This document shows, in pieces, positions 1 to 7,438 of a stretch of 52,281 bases of DNA. The stretch is from assembly GCA_964650845.1 (NCBI GenBank), contig CAZYXR010000011.1, positions 1-52,281 on the forward strand, given 5' to 3'. The position numbers were made by a program, and so were the translations under genes. A model generated the notes under the pieces. It saw only the letters and a list, made by a program, of their open reading frames with translations, was not told the DNA's origin and did not search any database. The first letter of the stretch is position 1; the number at the start of each line of letters is the position of its first letter. This DNA comes from UBA7692 sp964650845. GTDB lineage: Bacteria; Bacteroidota; Bacteroidia; Chitinophagales; LD1.

Positions 1-1
1 T

Positions 2-1822
2 GGCGACTTTGCAAATGGTGGCGGCTACGATGGCATGACTAAAGTATTGGAAGTGTTGGCTGGTTTCTCGTTGGGTGCCGAATCTATTGCATTGTTTGCA
101 CGTGTAGGAGGTGGCATTTACACCAAAGCTGCTGACGTAGGTGCCGACCTTGTAGGAAAAGTAGAAGCAGGAATACCTGAAGACGACCCACGCAACCCTG
201 CAACAATTGCAGATAACGTAGGCGATAACGTAGGCGATGTTGCCGGAATGGGTGCCGACTTGTTTGGTTCTTATGTTGCCACAGTATTGGCTTCGATGGT
301 ATTGGGCAACTATATTATTCGGGATAATGGCGGAAGCATTGCAGATAACTTTGGTGGCATTGGCCCTATTTTGCTTCCTGTGGCAATTGCAGGCATTGGC
401 ATTGTTGCATCAATCATTGGTAGCTTTTTTGTAAAAATTTCCGACACCGCAAAGGCTGATGTAAATACTGTACAAAGCGCATTGAACCGAGGCAACAACA
501 TCTCTATGGGATTGGCATTGGTTGCTTCTTTCTTTCTTATAAAATTAATGTTGCCTGAAACTATACAGATGAGTGCTTTCAATGCAGGCGAGTTTAGTGT
601 AATCAGCACTACATCATTGAATGTATTTTTTGCTGTGTGTATTGGAATGGTAGTAGGATACTTGATTTCCATGATTACAGAATACTACACAGGCTTGGGC
701 GGCAAACCGGTTCACGACATTGTGCAAAAATCGGCTACGGGTGCTGCTACAAACATTATTGCAGGTTTGGGAACAGGTATGCTTTCTACCGCTTTTCCGG
801 TAATTATTTTTGCAGCAGCTATTTGGGGTGCTTATGCATTAGCAGGCTTTTATGGCGTAGGTATTGCCGCTTCGGCTATGATGGCTACAACGGCAATGCA
901 ACTTGCAGTTGATGCATTTGGTCCTATTGCAGATAATGCCGGTGGTATTGCCGAAATGAGTGAATTGCCAAAAGAAGTTCGCGAAAAAACCGACATTCTT
1001 GATTCGGTTGGAAACACCACTGCTGCCGTAGGTAAAGGTTTTGCAATTGCTTCTGCAGCATTAACTGCACTTGCTTTGTTTGCCGCTTATGTTACACTCA
1101 CAGGCATTCATGGTATCAACATTTTTGATGCTAAAGTTTTGGCAGCATTATTTATTGGTGGCATGATACCGGTAGTATTTTCAGCATTGGCAATGAACAG
1201 CGTAGGAAAAGCAGCTATGGACATGGTTAACGAAGTGCGCAGGCAGTTCCGCGAAATTCCGGGTATTTTAGAAGGAACCGGCACACCTGAATATGGCAAA
1301 TGTGTTGAAATTTCAACTCAAGCAGCTTTACGCGAAATGTTGTTGCCGGGTGTTATCACCATCGTAACTCCAATTTTAGTTGGTGTGGGCATGGGCGCAG
1401 AAGCTTTGGGTGCATACATGGCGGGTGTAACCGTAAGTGGTGTGTTGTGGGCAATTTTCCAAAACAATGCCGGTGGCGCATGGGATAATGCAAAAAAATC
1501 ATTTGAAAAAGGTGTTGATATTGAGGTAAACGGCAAGAAAGAAACTTTCTACAAAAAATCGGAGCCGCACAAAGCTGCCGTAGTGGGCGATACCGTGGGC
1601 GATCCTTTCAAAGATACATCAGGCCCTTCAATGAACATTTTGATTAAGCTTTCTTCGTTGGTTGGTTTAACTATTGCTCCACTAATTGCAGTAGTAGAAC
1701 ACACTGAAGCACAACCTGCGGCAGAGGTAAAAACAGAAGTTGTTGTTGAAGAAACTACAACCGAAACATTGGATGTGGCTACTGATTCTTCTACCGTTAA
1801 TTTTAACGATGTTGCAAACTAA
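2..1822 (+). CDS. hppA: Membrane-bound proton/sodium-translocating pyrophosphatase, 5'-truncated
   Basis: The protein couples hydrolysis of pyrophosphate to pumping of H+ or Na+ across the inner membrane. The reading frame is open from base 2, so the gene starts outside the window; the ATG at base 35 is internal, because family-conserved sequence (GGGYDGMTKVLEVLAGFSLGA-like) runs across it. The pyrophosphate-binding DVGADLVGKVE block lies at about bases 130-165 and is followed by the acidic EDDPRNPATIADNVGDNVGD block. The sequence GNTTAAVGKG at 1010-1039 has Ala where the K+-independent subfamily has Lys, which places it in the K+-dependent class (established subfamily rule). Na+ versus H+ specificity cannot be read here. 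The conserved GDTVGDPFKDTSGPS block near the end is present. After the last membrane helix there is an acidic, Thr/Glu/Val-rich tail of roughly 40 residues, an extension I do not associate with the core family. Only the first part of the roughly 700-750-residue protein is missing. Confidence 0.95.
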   Translation, partial: GDFANGGGYDGMTKVLEVLAGFSLGAESIALFARVGGGIYTKAADVGADLVGKVEAGIPEDDPRNPATIADNVGDNVGDVAGMGADLFGSYVATVLASMVLGNYIIRDNGGSIADNFGGIGPILLPVAIAGIGIVASIIGSFFVKISDTAKADVNTVQSALNRGNNISMGLALVASFFLIKLMLPETIQMSAFNAGEFSVISTTSLNVFFAVCIGMVVGYLISMITEYYTGLGGKPVHDIVQKSATGAATNIIAGLGTGMLSTAFPVIIFAAAIWGAYALAGFYGVGIAASAMMATTAMQLAVDAFGPIADNAGGIAEMSELPKEVREKTDILDSVGNTTAAVGKGFAIASAALTALALFAAYVTLTGIHGINIFDAKVLAALFIGGMIPVVFSALAMNSVGKAAMDMVNEVRRQFREIPGILEGTGTPEYGKCVEISTQAALREMLLPGVITIVTPILVGVGMGAEALGAYMAGVTVSGVLWAIFQNNAGGAWDNAKKSFEKGVDIEVNGKKETFYKKSEPHKAAVVGDTVGDPFKDTSGPSMNILIKLSSLVGLTIAPLIAVVEHTEAQPAAEVKTEVVVEETTTETLDVATDSSTVNFNDVAN

Positions 1823-1849
1823 TATTTTGAGTTTGTAATATTTATACGA

Positions 1850-1857
1850 TAATTTCG
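1850..1857 (+). promoter_or_regulatory. Possible promoter for the GNAT module
   Basis: TAATTTCG resembles the Bacteroidetes -7 box TAnnTTTG. A TTTTG lies at 1825-1829, 20 bases upstream. It sits between the hppA stop and the ATG at 1879, so the small gene and the acetyltransferase could be transcribed independently of hppA. The match is imperfect. Confidence 0.3.
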
Positions 1858-1878
1858 TTGATATATTAAATTTTAGTT

Positions 1879-2055
1879 ATGGCTAAACCAATCAAAGATA
1901 CGCCTATATTAACAGGGCAAGAGGCTAAGAATTTTTTGGCAAGAATGTTGCATGACAGCCAAAATCCAATCTCAAAAGAGGTGAAAGAACGGATGCTTCG
2001 CAACTTTAATACGATAAATGGGTTGATGAAAGAAACGAATGTCCGCATTTCATAA
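1879..2055 (+). CDS. Small putative antitoxin partner of the GNAT acetyltransferase
   Basis: A 58-residue protein starting MAKPIKDTPILTGQEAKNFL. It is charged, predicted helical, without signal peptide or membrane segment, and ends in NVRIS. Its last 17 bases overlap the start of the acetyltransferase at 2039, implying translational coupling. Short proteins of this style (basic start, then P-x-L-x-G-x-(E/D)-A-x-x-F) commonly sit directly before GNAT proteins in Bacteroidetes, from memory and not checked by search. The toxin-antitoxin role is inferred only from size, order and overlap. No ribbon-helix-helix or helix-turn-helix could be confidently assigned by eye. Confidence 0.7.
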   Translation: MAKPIKDTPILTGQEAKNFLARMLHDSQNPISKEVKERMLRNFNTINGLMKETNVRIS

Positions 2056-2590
2056 TTCCTTTCTTTGCCGCTTATCTTCAAGTCATAATATATTACCTTT
2101 TGATTGTGGCAATGAAGATCTAAATGACTTCTTGCTGAATGAATCAAAACTGTTCAATGATCAATTGATTACAGTTACCTACATATTGGAAAAAGCCAAT
2201 CAAACTTTAGCTTTCTTCAGTATAATGAATGATAAAATATCTGTAGAACAATTTGACGATAGAATTGAATACCGGATGTGGATTACCGGAGCATTTCCTT
2301 CTGGTAAACACCTGAGCAGTTATCCGGCAATGAAAATTGCTCGGCTTGGTGTTCATAGGGACTACCATAGAAATGAAGTTGGCACCAACATTCTGGATTA
2401 TCTAAAAATTCTTTTTATCACCAATAACAGAACTGGGTGCAGGTTTCTAACGGTGGATGTCTATCAGGAAGCGTCTGAATTCTATTTGAAAAATGGTTTT
2501 GAATTTTTGACAAGTTCTGATATGAATAATGAAACTCGATTGATGTACTTCGATTTGTTTAGCGTAAAACAAGCTTTGAATGTTCAGTGA
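2039..2590 (+). CDS. GNAT-family N-acetyltransferase, possible TacT-like toxin
   Basis: A 183-residue GNAT-fold acetyltransferase that would transfer acetyl from acetyl-CoA to an amino group. The beginning (LPFDCGNEDLNDFLLNES, residues about 20-37) matches the F-x-C-G-x-x-x-L-x-x-(F/W)-L opening of GNAT toxins such as TacT/AtaT, which modify aminoacyl-tRNA. The acetyl-CoA-binding region is around residues 101-122 (MKIARLGVHRDYHRNEVGTN), where the usual R/Q-x-x-G-x-G/A loop reads HRNEVGTN. The family-typical segment on the last strand, ASEFYLKNGFEFL, is also present. The start overlaps the small upstream ORF by 17 bases and the end overlaps the next gene by 11. The substrate is unknown; a housekeeping acetyltransferase is the alternative. 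Confidence 0.8.
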   Translation: MSAFHNSFLCRLSSSHNILPFDCGNEDLNDFLLNESKLFNDQLITVTYILEKANQTLAFFSIMNDKISVEQFDDRIEYRMWITGAFPSGKHLSSYPAMKIARLGVHRDYHRNEVGTNILDYLKILFITNNRTGCRFLTVDVYQEASEFYLKNGFEFLTSSDMNNETRLMYFDLFSVKQALNVQ

Positions 2591-4442
2591 TAAACATATT
2601 CTCTCGCTTTTCTTTTTCCTTTTTTCTTTCTCGCACTTTTTGCACAGCCAATGCGGCACTTGCGCACCCGACCCGGTTTGTTTAGCAGCAAAACCAAAAG
2701 GAGTTTGCGATTCTATTTTGCCCGATGGGATGGTGAATGCTGCCTATCAGCATGATGTAAGTTTTTTTATGGAAGCGCACGTAAACGATGCCGCCACTTT
2801 GCAACAATGTATGTGTAATTATGTGCAGTTAGATTCAATAAAATTTCAAGGAGCAAGCAACTTACCTCCGGGCATGAGTGTTGAGTTTAACAAACCGGGC
2901 AAAAAATATTACCCCTCGAAAGGAGACACAACCGGATGCGTTAGATTTTGTGGAACACCGCTTGTACCCGGCAACTATGTGGTAAAACTCAATTTTCTTG
3001 CCGATGTGATTGTAAAAGGAATAACTGTGGTTGGCGACCTTGTAGTGCGCGACCAGCAACAGTTTTATACAGTTTACATCAATGTAATGCCCGATACATC
3101 GGGAAATGTATCGAGTTTTACATTTGGAGGTGGCAGCAGAACAACCTGCGACAGCTCTTTGACTTTTGATTTCGAAGCTGTTTTGGCTGCACAAAGTCCA
3201 AACCTCACTACCTATTCTTGGAGTTTTGGCGATGGAACAACTTCATCAGTGCAAAAACCCGGCATTAAAACTTACAGCAATGCAGATACTTTTGATGTTT
3301 CATTGCACACAAGGTTCCTAAATTATAGAATCAAAACAGTGTATGTAGATGTAAAAGGCGGATATGCTGGCGACATTGAAGAGGCTACAACCATTCAAAA
3401 TCCTGACCCATACATTAAATTCAATCAACTTGGCTTTGCCAACCGAGGTAGCAAAAGCGATACAAAAAAAACTTCATGGACCAATTTAAACTTAACTATT
3501 CCTGAAGGAACTGACTCGTTGAACATTGAAGTATGGGATGAAGATACCGGACCACCACAAGGAACAAGCATTATTGGCTCACCAGATGATGTTCTCTTGA
3601 ACACTAAAATAAAAGTGAGTTTAGATACTGCTCGTTTCGGTAATGGCAATGTATCGGGCTTTGTAACATTCGATACCATTTTAGCCAATTCGATGGCAGA
3701 AACTTTACAGGTTATTATTCATCCTTTCACCCCAGTGCCTTCAGTTAGCAATGTGGGCGATACATTTTGTTTAGGGCAATACACACCTTTAAAAGTTAGT
3801 GGATATAATGGTTATAGCTTTCAATGGTTTAACGACACTTTGCCGATGAGTCAAGGAAACGATTCTATTTATCAAGCATATTACACGGGCAACTACAGCG
3901 TGAGTGTAACCAACCTCAAAACGGGTTGTAGCAAACATTCCGCCTCAAAAACACTAAAATTTGTTCCATCGCCACCCGATAGTTTGATAATAGTTGTATT
4001 AGCAGACGGAAGAATCGTAAACAACAATTTCCCCAACTCAAACTATGGTATTCGATGGTTTAAAAACGGACAGCCCATTCAAGGATTAACAATTGATGAT
4101 TTTGTCTTTTACCCCGATGGTGCCGGATTTTACTCGTGCGAAGTCTGGCACAAAGAATTTAAAGCATGTAAAACAAGCTCGCCTTTGTTTCTTTTCACAA
4201 GCTTGGATGAACTTGAAATTGACGAGGCAAAAGTTTTCCCCAACCCATTTTACAACGAGATTCACATTGAACTTAGTGGCAGCAACCACCAAGCAAGCAT
4301 TTTGGATTTAAATGGTCGCGAACTTATGCGCACAGAGTTCAGCAGCAAAACCGTTTTGCATACCGATAAGCTTACATCCGGCATATATTTATTAAACATC
4401 AGAACCGATAAAGGTTTTTTGACCCGCAAAATCATTAAGTAA
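2580..4442 (+). CDS. Secreted PKD-domain protein with T9SS sorting tail
   Basis: A 620-residue exported protein of unknown function. It has a hydrophobic signal peptide (residues about 6-23, ending HSQ) followed by a Cys-rich start. An N-terminal domain (about 25-150) resembles the N-terminus of the secreted protein at 27130-27894. A PKD-like fold follows near residues 180-250, with the typical YSWSFGDGTTSS turn. A C2-like segment (SLNIEVWDEDTG) and Ig-like repeats (SFQWFNDTLP, GIRWFKNGQPI) come next. It ends in a Por secretion tail: VFPNPFYNEIHIE, then LDLNGRELM, LTSGIYLLNI and the basic end RKIIK. Such tails direct outer-membrane passage by the type IX system and surface attachment or release. 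It overlaps the GNAT stop by 11 bases but is probably functionally unrelated. No catalytic motif is visible, so an adhesin or surface structural role is a guess. Confidence 0.85.
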   Translation: MFSDKHILSLFFFLFSFSHFLHSQCGTCAPDPVCLAAKPKGVCDSILPDGMVNAAYQHDVSFFMEAHVNDAATLQQCMCNYVQLDSIKFQGASNLPPGMSVEFNKPGKKYYPSKGDTTGCVRFCGTPLVPGNYVVKLNFLADVIVKGITVVGDLVVRDQQQFYTVYINVMPDTSGNVSSFTFGGGSRTTCDSSLTFDFEAVLAAQSPNLTTYSWSFGDGTTSSVQKPGIKTYSNADTFDVSLHTRFLNYRIKTVYVDVKGGYAGDIEEATTIQNPDPYIKFNQLGFANRGSKSDTKKTSWTNLNLTIPEGTDSLNIEVWDEDTGPPQGTSIIGSPDDVLLNTKIKVSLDTARFGNGNVSGFVTFDTILANSMAETLQVIIHPFTPVPSVSNVGDTFCLGQYTPLKVSGYNGYSFQWFNDTLPMSQGNDSIYQAYYTGNYSVSVTNLKTGCSKHSASKTLKFVPSPPDSLIIVVLADGRIVNNNFPNSNYGIRWFKNGQPIQGLTIDDFVFYPDGAGFYSCEVWHKEFKACKTSSPLFLFTSLDELEIDEAKVFPNPFYNEIHIELSGSNHQASILDLNGRELMRTEFSSKTVLHTDKLTSGIYLLNIRTDKGFLTRKIIK

Positions 4443-4450
4443 AATACCGT

Positions 4451-4480
4451 TTTGATTTTTAAAGGATAAAACTATCTTTG
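4451..4480 (+). promoter_or_regulatory. Bacteroidetes-type promoter of rpsT
   Basis: TTTG at 4451-4454 and TATCTTTG at 4473-4480, separated by 18 bases, match the -33 TTTG and -7 TAnnTTTG elements of the Bacteroidetes primary sigma factor. The start of rpsT follows 28 bases downstream. Confidence 0.7.
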
Positions 4481-4507
4481 CGCTCCAATTTTTAAAAAGT
4501 AAGTAAA

Positions 4508-4762
4508 ATGGCCCATCACAAATCAGCCGAAAAAAGAATTCGCCAAACTGCAAAACGCAGATTAGCTAATCGTTATTTTGCTAAAACAATGCGTAATGCA
4601 TTGCGTTCGCTTCGTGCTACCGACAAAAAATCGGAAGCAGTAAGTGCTTTGCCAAAACTTGCAGCATTGATTGATAAACTTGCAAAACGCGGTTACATCC
4701 ATAAAAACAAAGCAAACAACTTGAAATCAAGTGCCGCTAAAAGGGTAAATGGCTTGAAATAA
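4508..4762 (+). CDS. rpsT: 30S ribosomal protein S20
   Basis: An 84-residue basic protein that binds the 5' domain of 16S rRNA. It opens with the family start MAHHKSAEKRIRQTAKRRLANR and ends with the helical stretch IHKNKANNLKSSAAKRVNGL, which matches S20 over its whole normal length. It has its own promoter and is followed by a strong terminator at 4790-4817, so it is a monocistronic unit. Confidence 0.97.
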   Translation: MAHHKSAEKRIRQTAKRRLANRYFAKTMRNALRSLRATDKKSEAVSALPKLAALIDKLAKRGYIHKNKANNLKSSAAKRVNGLK

Positions 4763-4789
4763 GTTCCATTTCAAATATTTCGTTCAGAA

Positions 4790-4817
4790 AAGGCTATCGG
4801 TATCGATAGCCTTTTTT
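4790..4817 (+). terminator. Intrinsic terminator after rpsT
   Basis: A perfect 10-base-pair stem (AAGGCTATCG / CGATAGCCTT) with a four-base GTAT loop runs into a T tract. It ends rpsT transcription just before the radC start at 4833. Confidence 0.92.
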
Positions 4818-4832
4818 ATTTTCCGTTTTACT

Positions 4833-5534
4833 ATGGCATACAACATCGTTCCATCACTTTCAATTAAAGCATGGGCAGAAGAAGACCGCCCGCGCGAAAA
4901 GCTACTGCTAAAAGGCAAGTCGGCATTAAGCGATGCAGAACTGCTTGCCATCATTATCAGTTCCGGAAACGAAAAAGAAACAGCCGTTGATTTAGCCAAA
5001 AGAATTCTTTCATCGGCAGGCAACAATTTGAATGAACTTGGCAGATTAGATATTGAGACACTAAAAAAATTCAAAGGCATTGGCGAAGCAAAAGCAATAA
5101 GTATTGTTGCAGCATTAGAAATTGGCAGGCGCAGGCAAGCTTCTTCGCCCGAAGAAAAACCTATTGTATTGAGTTCGCGGCAAGCGTATAATGTTTTACA
5201 AGCCGAGTTAGCCGATTTACCATTCGAAGCATTTGTAATACTTCATTTAAACAGAAGAAAACAGCTAATTGGCAAACAACAAGTAAGCATTGGCGGCATT
5301 GCCGGAACAGTAGTGGACAAACGCATAATTTTAAAATCTGCCATTGAAAAACTAAGTAGCAGTATCATTATTGCACACAATCATCCAAGTGGCAACTTAA
5401 ACCCTTCCGAACAAGACATTAAAATAACCAAAGAACTAAAACAAGCATGTGCATTAGTTGATATAATTTTAGACGACCATTTGATAATCGGCAACGGTAA
5501 CTACTATAGCTTTACCGATGAAGGAAGACTTTAA
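4833..5534 (+). CDS. radC: RadC-family JAB domain protein
   Basis: A 233-residue RadC (JAMM/MPN-like) protein historically named a DNA repair protein; its biochemical role is unresolved. The N-terminal part has helix-hairpin-helix-like sequence (LKKFKGIGEAKAISIVAALEIGRRR, residues 78-101). The C-terminal metal-binding JAMM motif is complete: H182, H184 and D195 in AHNHPSGNLNPSEQD. Length is normal. The start overlaps nothing and follows the rpsT terminator by 16 bases, so the promoter is close to or within the terminator region. Its stop overlaps by four bases with the converging AlkD-like gene. Confidence 0.95.
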   Translation: MAYNIVPSLSIKAWAEEDRPREKLLLKGKSALSDAELLAIIISSGNEKETAVDLAKRILSSAGNNLNELGRLDIETLKKFKGIGEAKAISIVAALEIGRRRQASSPEEKPIVLSSRQAYNVLQAELADLPFEAFVILHLNRRKQLIGKQQVSIGGIAGTVVDKRIILKSAIEKLSSSIIIAHNHPSGNLNPSEQDIKITKELKQACALVDIILDDHLIIGNGNYYSFTDEGRL

Positions 5535-6217
5535 TTGACCTGTCTATTTATGGCTTTTAAAGCCTCGCGTTTACTCAGCGGTTTCAATTCATTATTTTCA
5601 ACAAAATCAATTACAGCATTTGCATCTGTATAGCTGTGTTCGCGCAACGCCCAACCTATTGCCTTTTGAATAAAAAACTCTTTAGAATGATTATGCTGCA
5701 GAATAATTTTAAACAACAACACAACATCGGTTTCTTCCTTGTAGCCTAACTGAAACAAAATAGCAGTGCGATTCAACCACATATTTTCGCTGTTGCTCCA
5801 TTGCTGCACAATATCAATTTTATGTTTCGGAAAACGCATAAAATAACCGCCCGCTAAATGCGAAGCAACCACATCCACCGTATCCCACCAGCTTTTGTTT
5901 ACAATCAAGTACTCAATAGTTTCTATGAAATTCTCATCCCATCTTTTGATGCAGAACTCTAAAAAGTCAATTGCACAATACTGAAATTCTCGCTCGGGTT
6001 GCGCCCACAAATATTCTGCAACAACACTATATCTATTGCTTGAAAGTTTTGCAAGTTCTTTGAGGGTAGATTTAGAAACAGCTTTCCTCAAAGGCTGCTT
6101 AACACCTAAAAAAGAGAAGTTATTCTTCATGTAAGCCGCCATTGCCGCCGCTTCGTTTTTATCCGCAGCATGCTTCATTTCAGTCTGCAATTGCACCAAC
6201 AGTTCTTTTTCAGTCAT
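5531..6217 (-). CDS. AlkD-like DNA alkylation repair protein
   Basis: A 228-residue all-helical HEAT-like repeat protein of the AlkD superfamily of DNA glycosylases that remove bulky or cationic alkylated bases. The family signature KSWWDTVDVVASH is present around residue 108, giving the conserved Trp and Asp. The WLNRTAILFQL segment supplies the Arg and IQKAIGWALREHS the late conserved Trp/Arg. Length matches the family. It converges on radC with a four-base stop overlap and diverges from the aminotransferase at 6286, across an intergenic region carrying an inverted repeat (6249-6267). Confidence 0.9.
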   Translation of the reverse strand: MTEKELLVQLQTEMKHAADKNEAAAMAAYMKNNFSFLGVKQPLRKAVSKSTLKELAKLSSNRYSVVAEYLWAQPEREFQYCAIDFLEFCIKRWDENFIETIEYLIVNKSWWDTVDVVASHLAGGYFMRFPKHKIDIVQQWSNSENMWLNRTAILFQLGYKEETDVVLLFKIILQHNHSKEFFIQKAIGWALREHSYTDANAVIDFVENNELKPLSKREALKAINRQVN

Positions 6218-6248
6218 AATACTTCGTAATTTATAAAAATACCTGCTT

Positions 6249-6267
6249 GCGAATAAGCTATATTCGC
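6249..6267. repeat. Inverted repeat in a divergent promoter region
   Basis: GCGAATA (6249-6255) and TATTCGC (6261-6267) form perfect 7-base arms around AGCTA. The right arm coincides with the likely -7 box TATATTCG (6259-6266) of the aminotransferase gene, and the repeat lies 32 bases upstream of the AlkD-like start. It could be an operator or a chance palindrome. Confidence 0.4.
6259..6266 (+). promoter_or_regulatory. Likely -7 box of the sugar aminotransferase gene
   Basis: TATATTCG followed by CGCC matches the TAnnTT(T/C)G boxes seen before several other genes of this window. It lies 20 bases before the ATG. A convincing -33 element at the right distance was not found. Confidence 0.45.
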
Positions 6268-6285
6268 GCCCATTCTTAAAAAGAT

Positions 6286-7419
6286 ATGACTAAAGAAATA
6301 AAGATGGTTGACCTTGCCGGTCAATATCAAAAAATAAAAACCGAAGTAGATGCAGGCATTGCAGAGGTTATAAACACAACTGCATTCATAAAAGGGCCTC
6401 AGGTAAAAAAGTTTGAAGACAATCTTGCAGCTTATTTAAATTGCAAACATGTAATTGGCTGCGCCAACGGCACCGATGCTTTGCAAATTGCTATGATGGC
6501 ATTGAAACTACAGCCGGGCGATGAAGTAATCACACCAGTTTTTACTTATGCAGCTACGGTAGAAGTAATAGCACTTTTAAAACTTACCCCTGTATTTGTT
6601 GAGGTAAATGCCAACACATTCAATATTGATGAACAACTGATTGAAGCCGCCATTACACCTAAAACAAAAGCAATTGTACCGGTTCATCTTTATGGGCAAT
6701 GCGCCAACATGGAAGCAATAATGAAAATTGCTAAAAAGCATAACCTTTATGTGATTGAAGATACAGCACAAGCAATTGGGGCAGACTTCACTTTTAGTAA
6801 TGGTGAAACCAAAAAAGCCGGCACTATTGGCACCATTGGCTGCACTTCATTCTTTCCTTCAAAAAACTTGGGATGTTATGGAGATGGCGGAGCGATTTTT
6901 TGCAATGATGATGCACTTGCCGAAAGGCTGCGCATGGTTGGCAATCATGGGCAGCGCAAGCAATATGAGTTTGAAGAAGTGGGCATCAATTCTCGTTTAG
7001 ACACCTTGCAAGCCGCTGTATTAGATGTAAAGCTTCAGCACTTGGATGAGTATGCCGAGGCTCGTAGAAAAGTTGCCGATTATTACGACTCTGCTTTTAA
7101 AGAACTAAACTCAATAACAACTCCATTTCGAGCAAAAAACTCAACCCATGTTTTTCATCAATACACATTAAAACTTTCTGAAAACCGAGAAACATTCAGA
7201 GAATTTTTAAAAAACAAGGGCATTCCAACAATGGTGTATTACCCCTCTCCTATGCACTTGCAAAAAGCTTACAACCCCGATGGCTTATGGCAAAAAGGAG
7301 ATTTTACATTGAGCGAAAGCTTAAGCGAGCAAGTTGTTTCATTACCCATTCACACCGAGTTTGATGCAACAAGTTTGCAATACATCGCAGATTCCGTAAA
7401 AGAATTTTTCAATAGATAA
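6286..7419 (+). CDS. DegT/DnrJ/EryC1/StrS sugar aminotransferase (WbpE-like)
   Basis: A 377-residue PLP-dependent aminotransferase that aminates a keto-sugar nucleotide. The family opening MVDLAGQYQ and the cofactor phosphate-binding ANGTDALQIA block are present. The IEDTAQAIGA segment carries the Asp that contacts the PLP ring nitrogen. The Schiff-base Lys is K193 in FFPSKNLGCYGDGGA. The Gly-rich stretch after the Lys and the overall start resemble WbpE/WlbC enzymes, which make UDP-3-amino-2-acetamido-glucuronate, but this level of substrate assignment is uncertain. Only 19 bases separate it from ugd, which oxidises UDP-sugars at C6, so a joint role in uronic-acid-type surface polysaccharide precursors is likely. 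The other enzymes of such a pathway are not in the window. Confidence 0.9.
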   Translation: MTKEIKMVDLAGQYQKIKTEVDAGIAEVINTTAFIKGPQVKKFEDNLAAYLNCKHVIGCANGTDALQIAMMALKLQPGDEVITPVFTYAATVEVIALLKLTPVFVEVNANTFNIDEQLIEAAITPKTKAIVPVHLYGQCANMEAIMKIAKKHNLYVIEDTAQAIGADFTFSNGETKKAGTIGTIGCTSFFPSKNLGCYGDGGAIFCNDDALAERLRMVGNHGQRKQYEFEEVGINSRLDTLQAAVLDVKLQHLDEYAEARRKVADYYDSAFKELNSITTPFRAKNSTHVFHQYTLKLSENRETFREFLKNKGIPTMVYYPSPMHLQKAYNPDGLWQKGDFTLSESLSEQVVSLPIHTEFDATSLQYIADSVKEFFNR

Positions 7420-7438
7420 AACCGATAATAAACAAACA

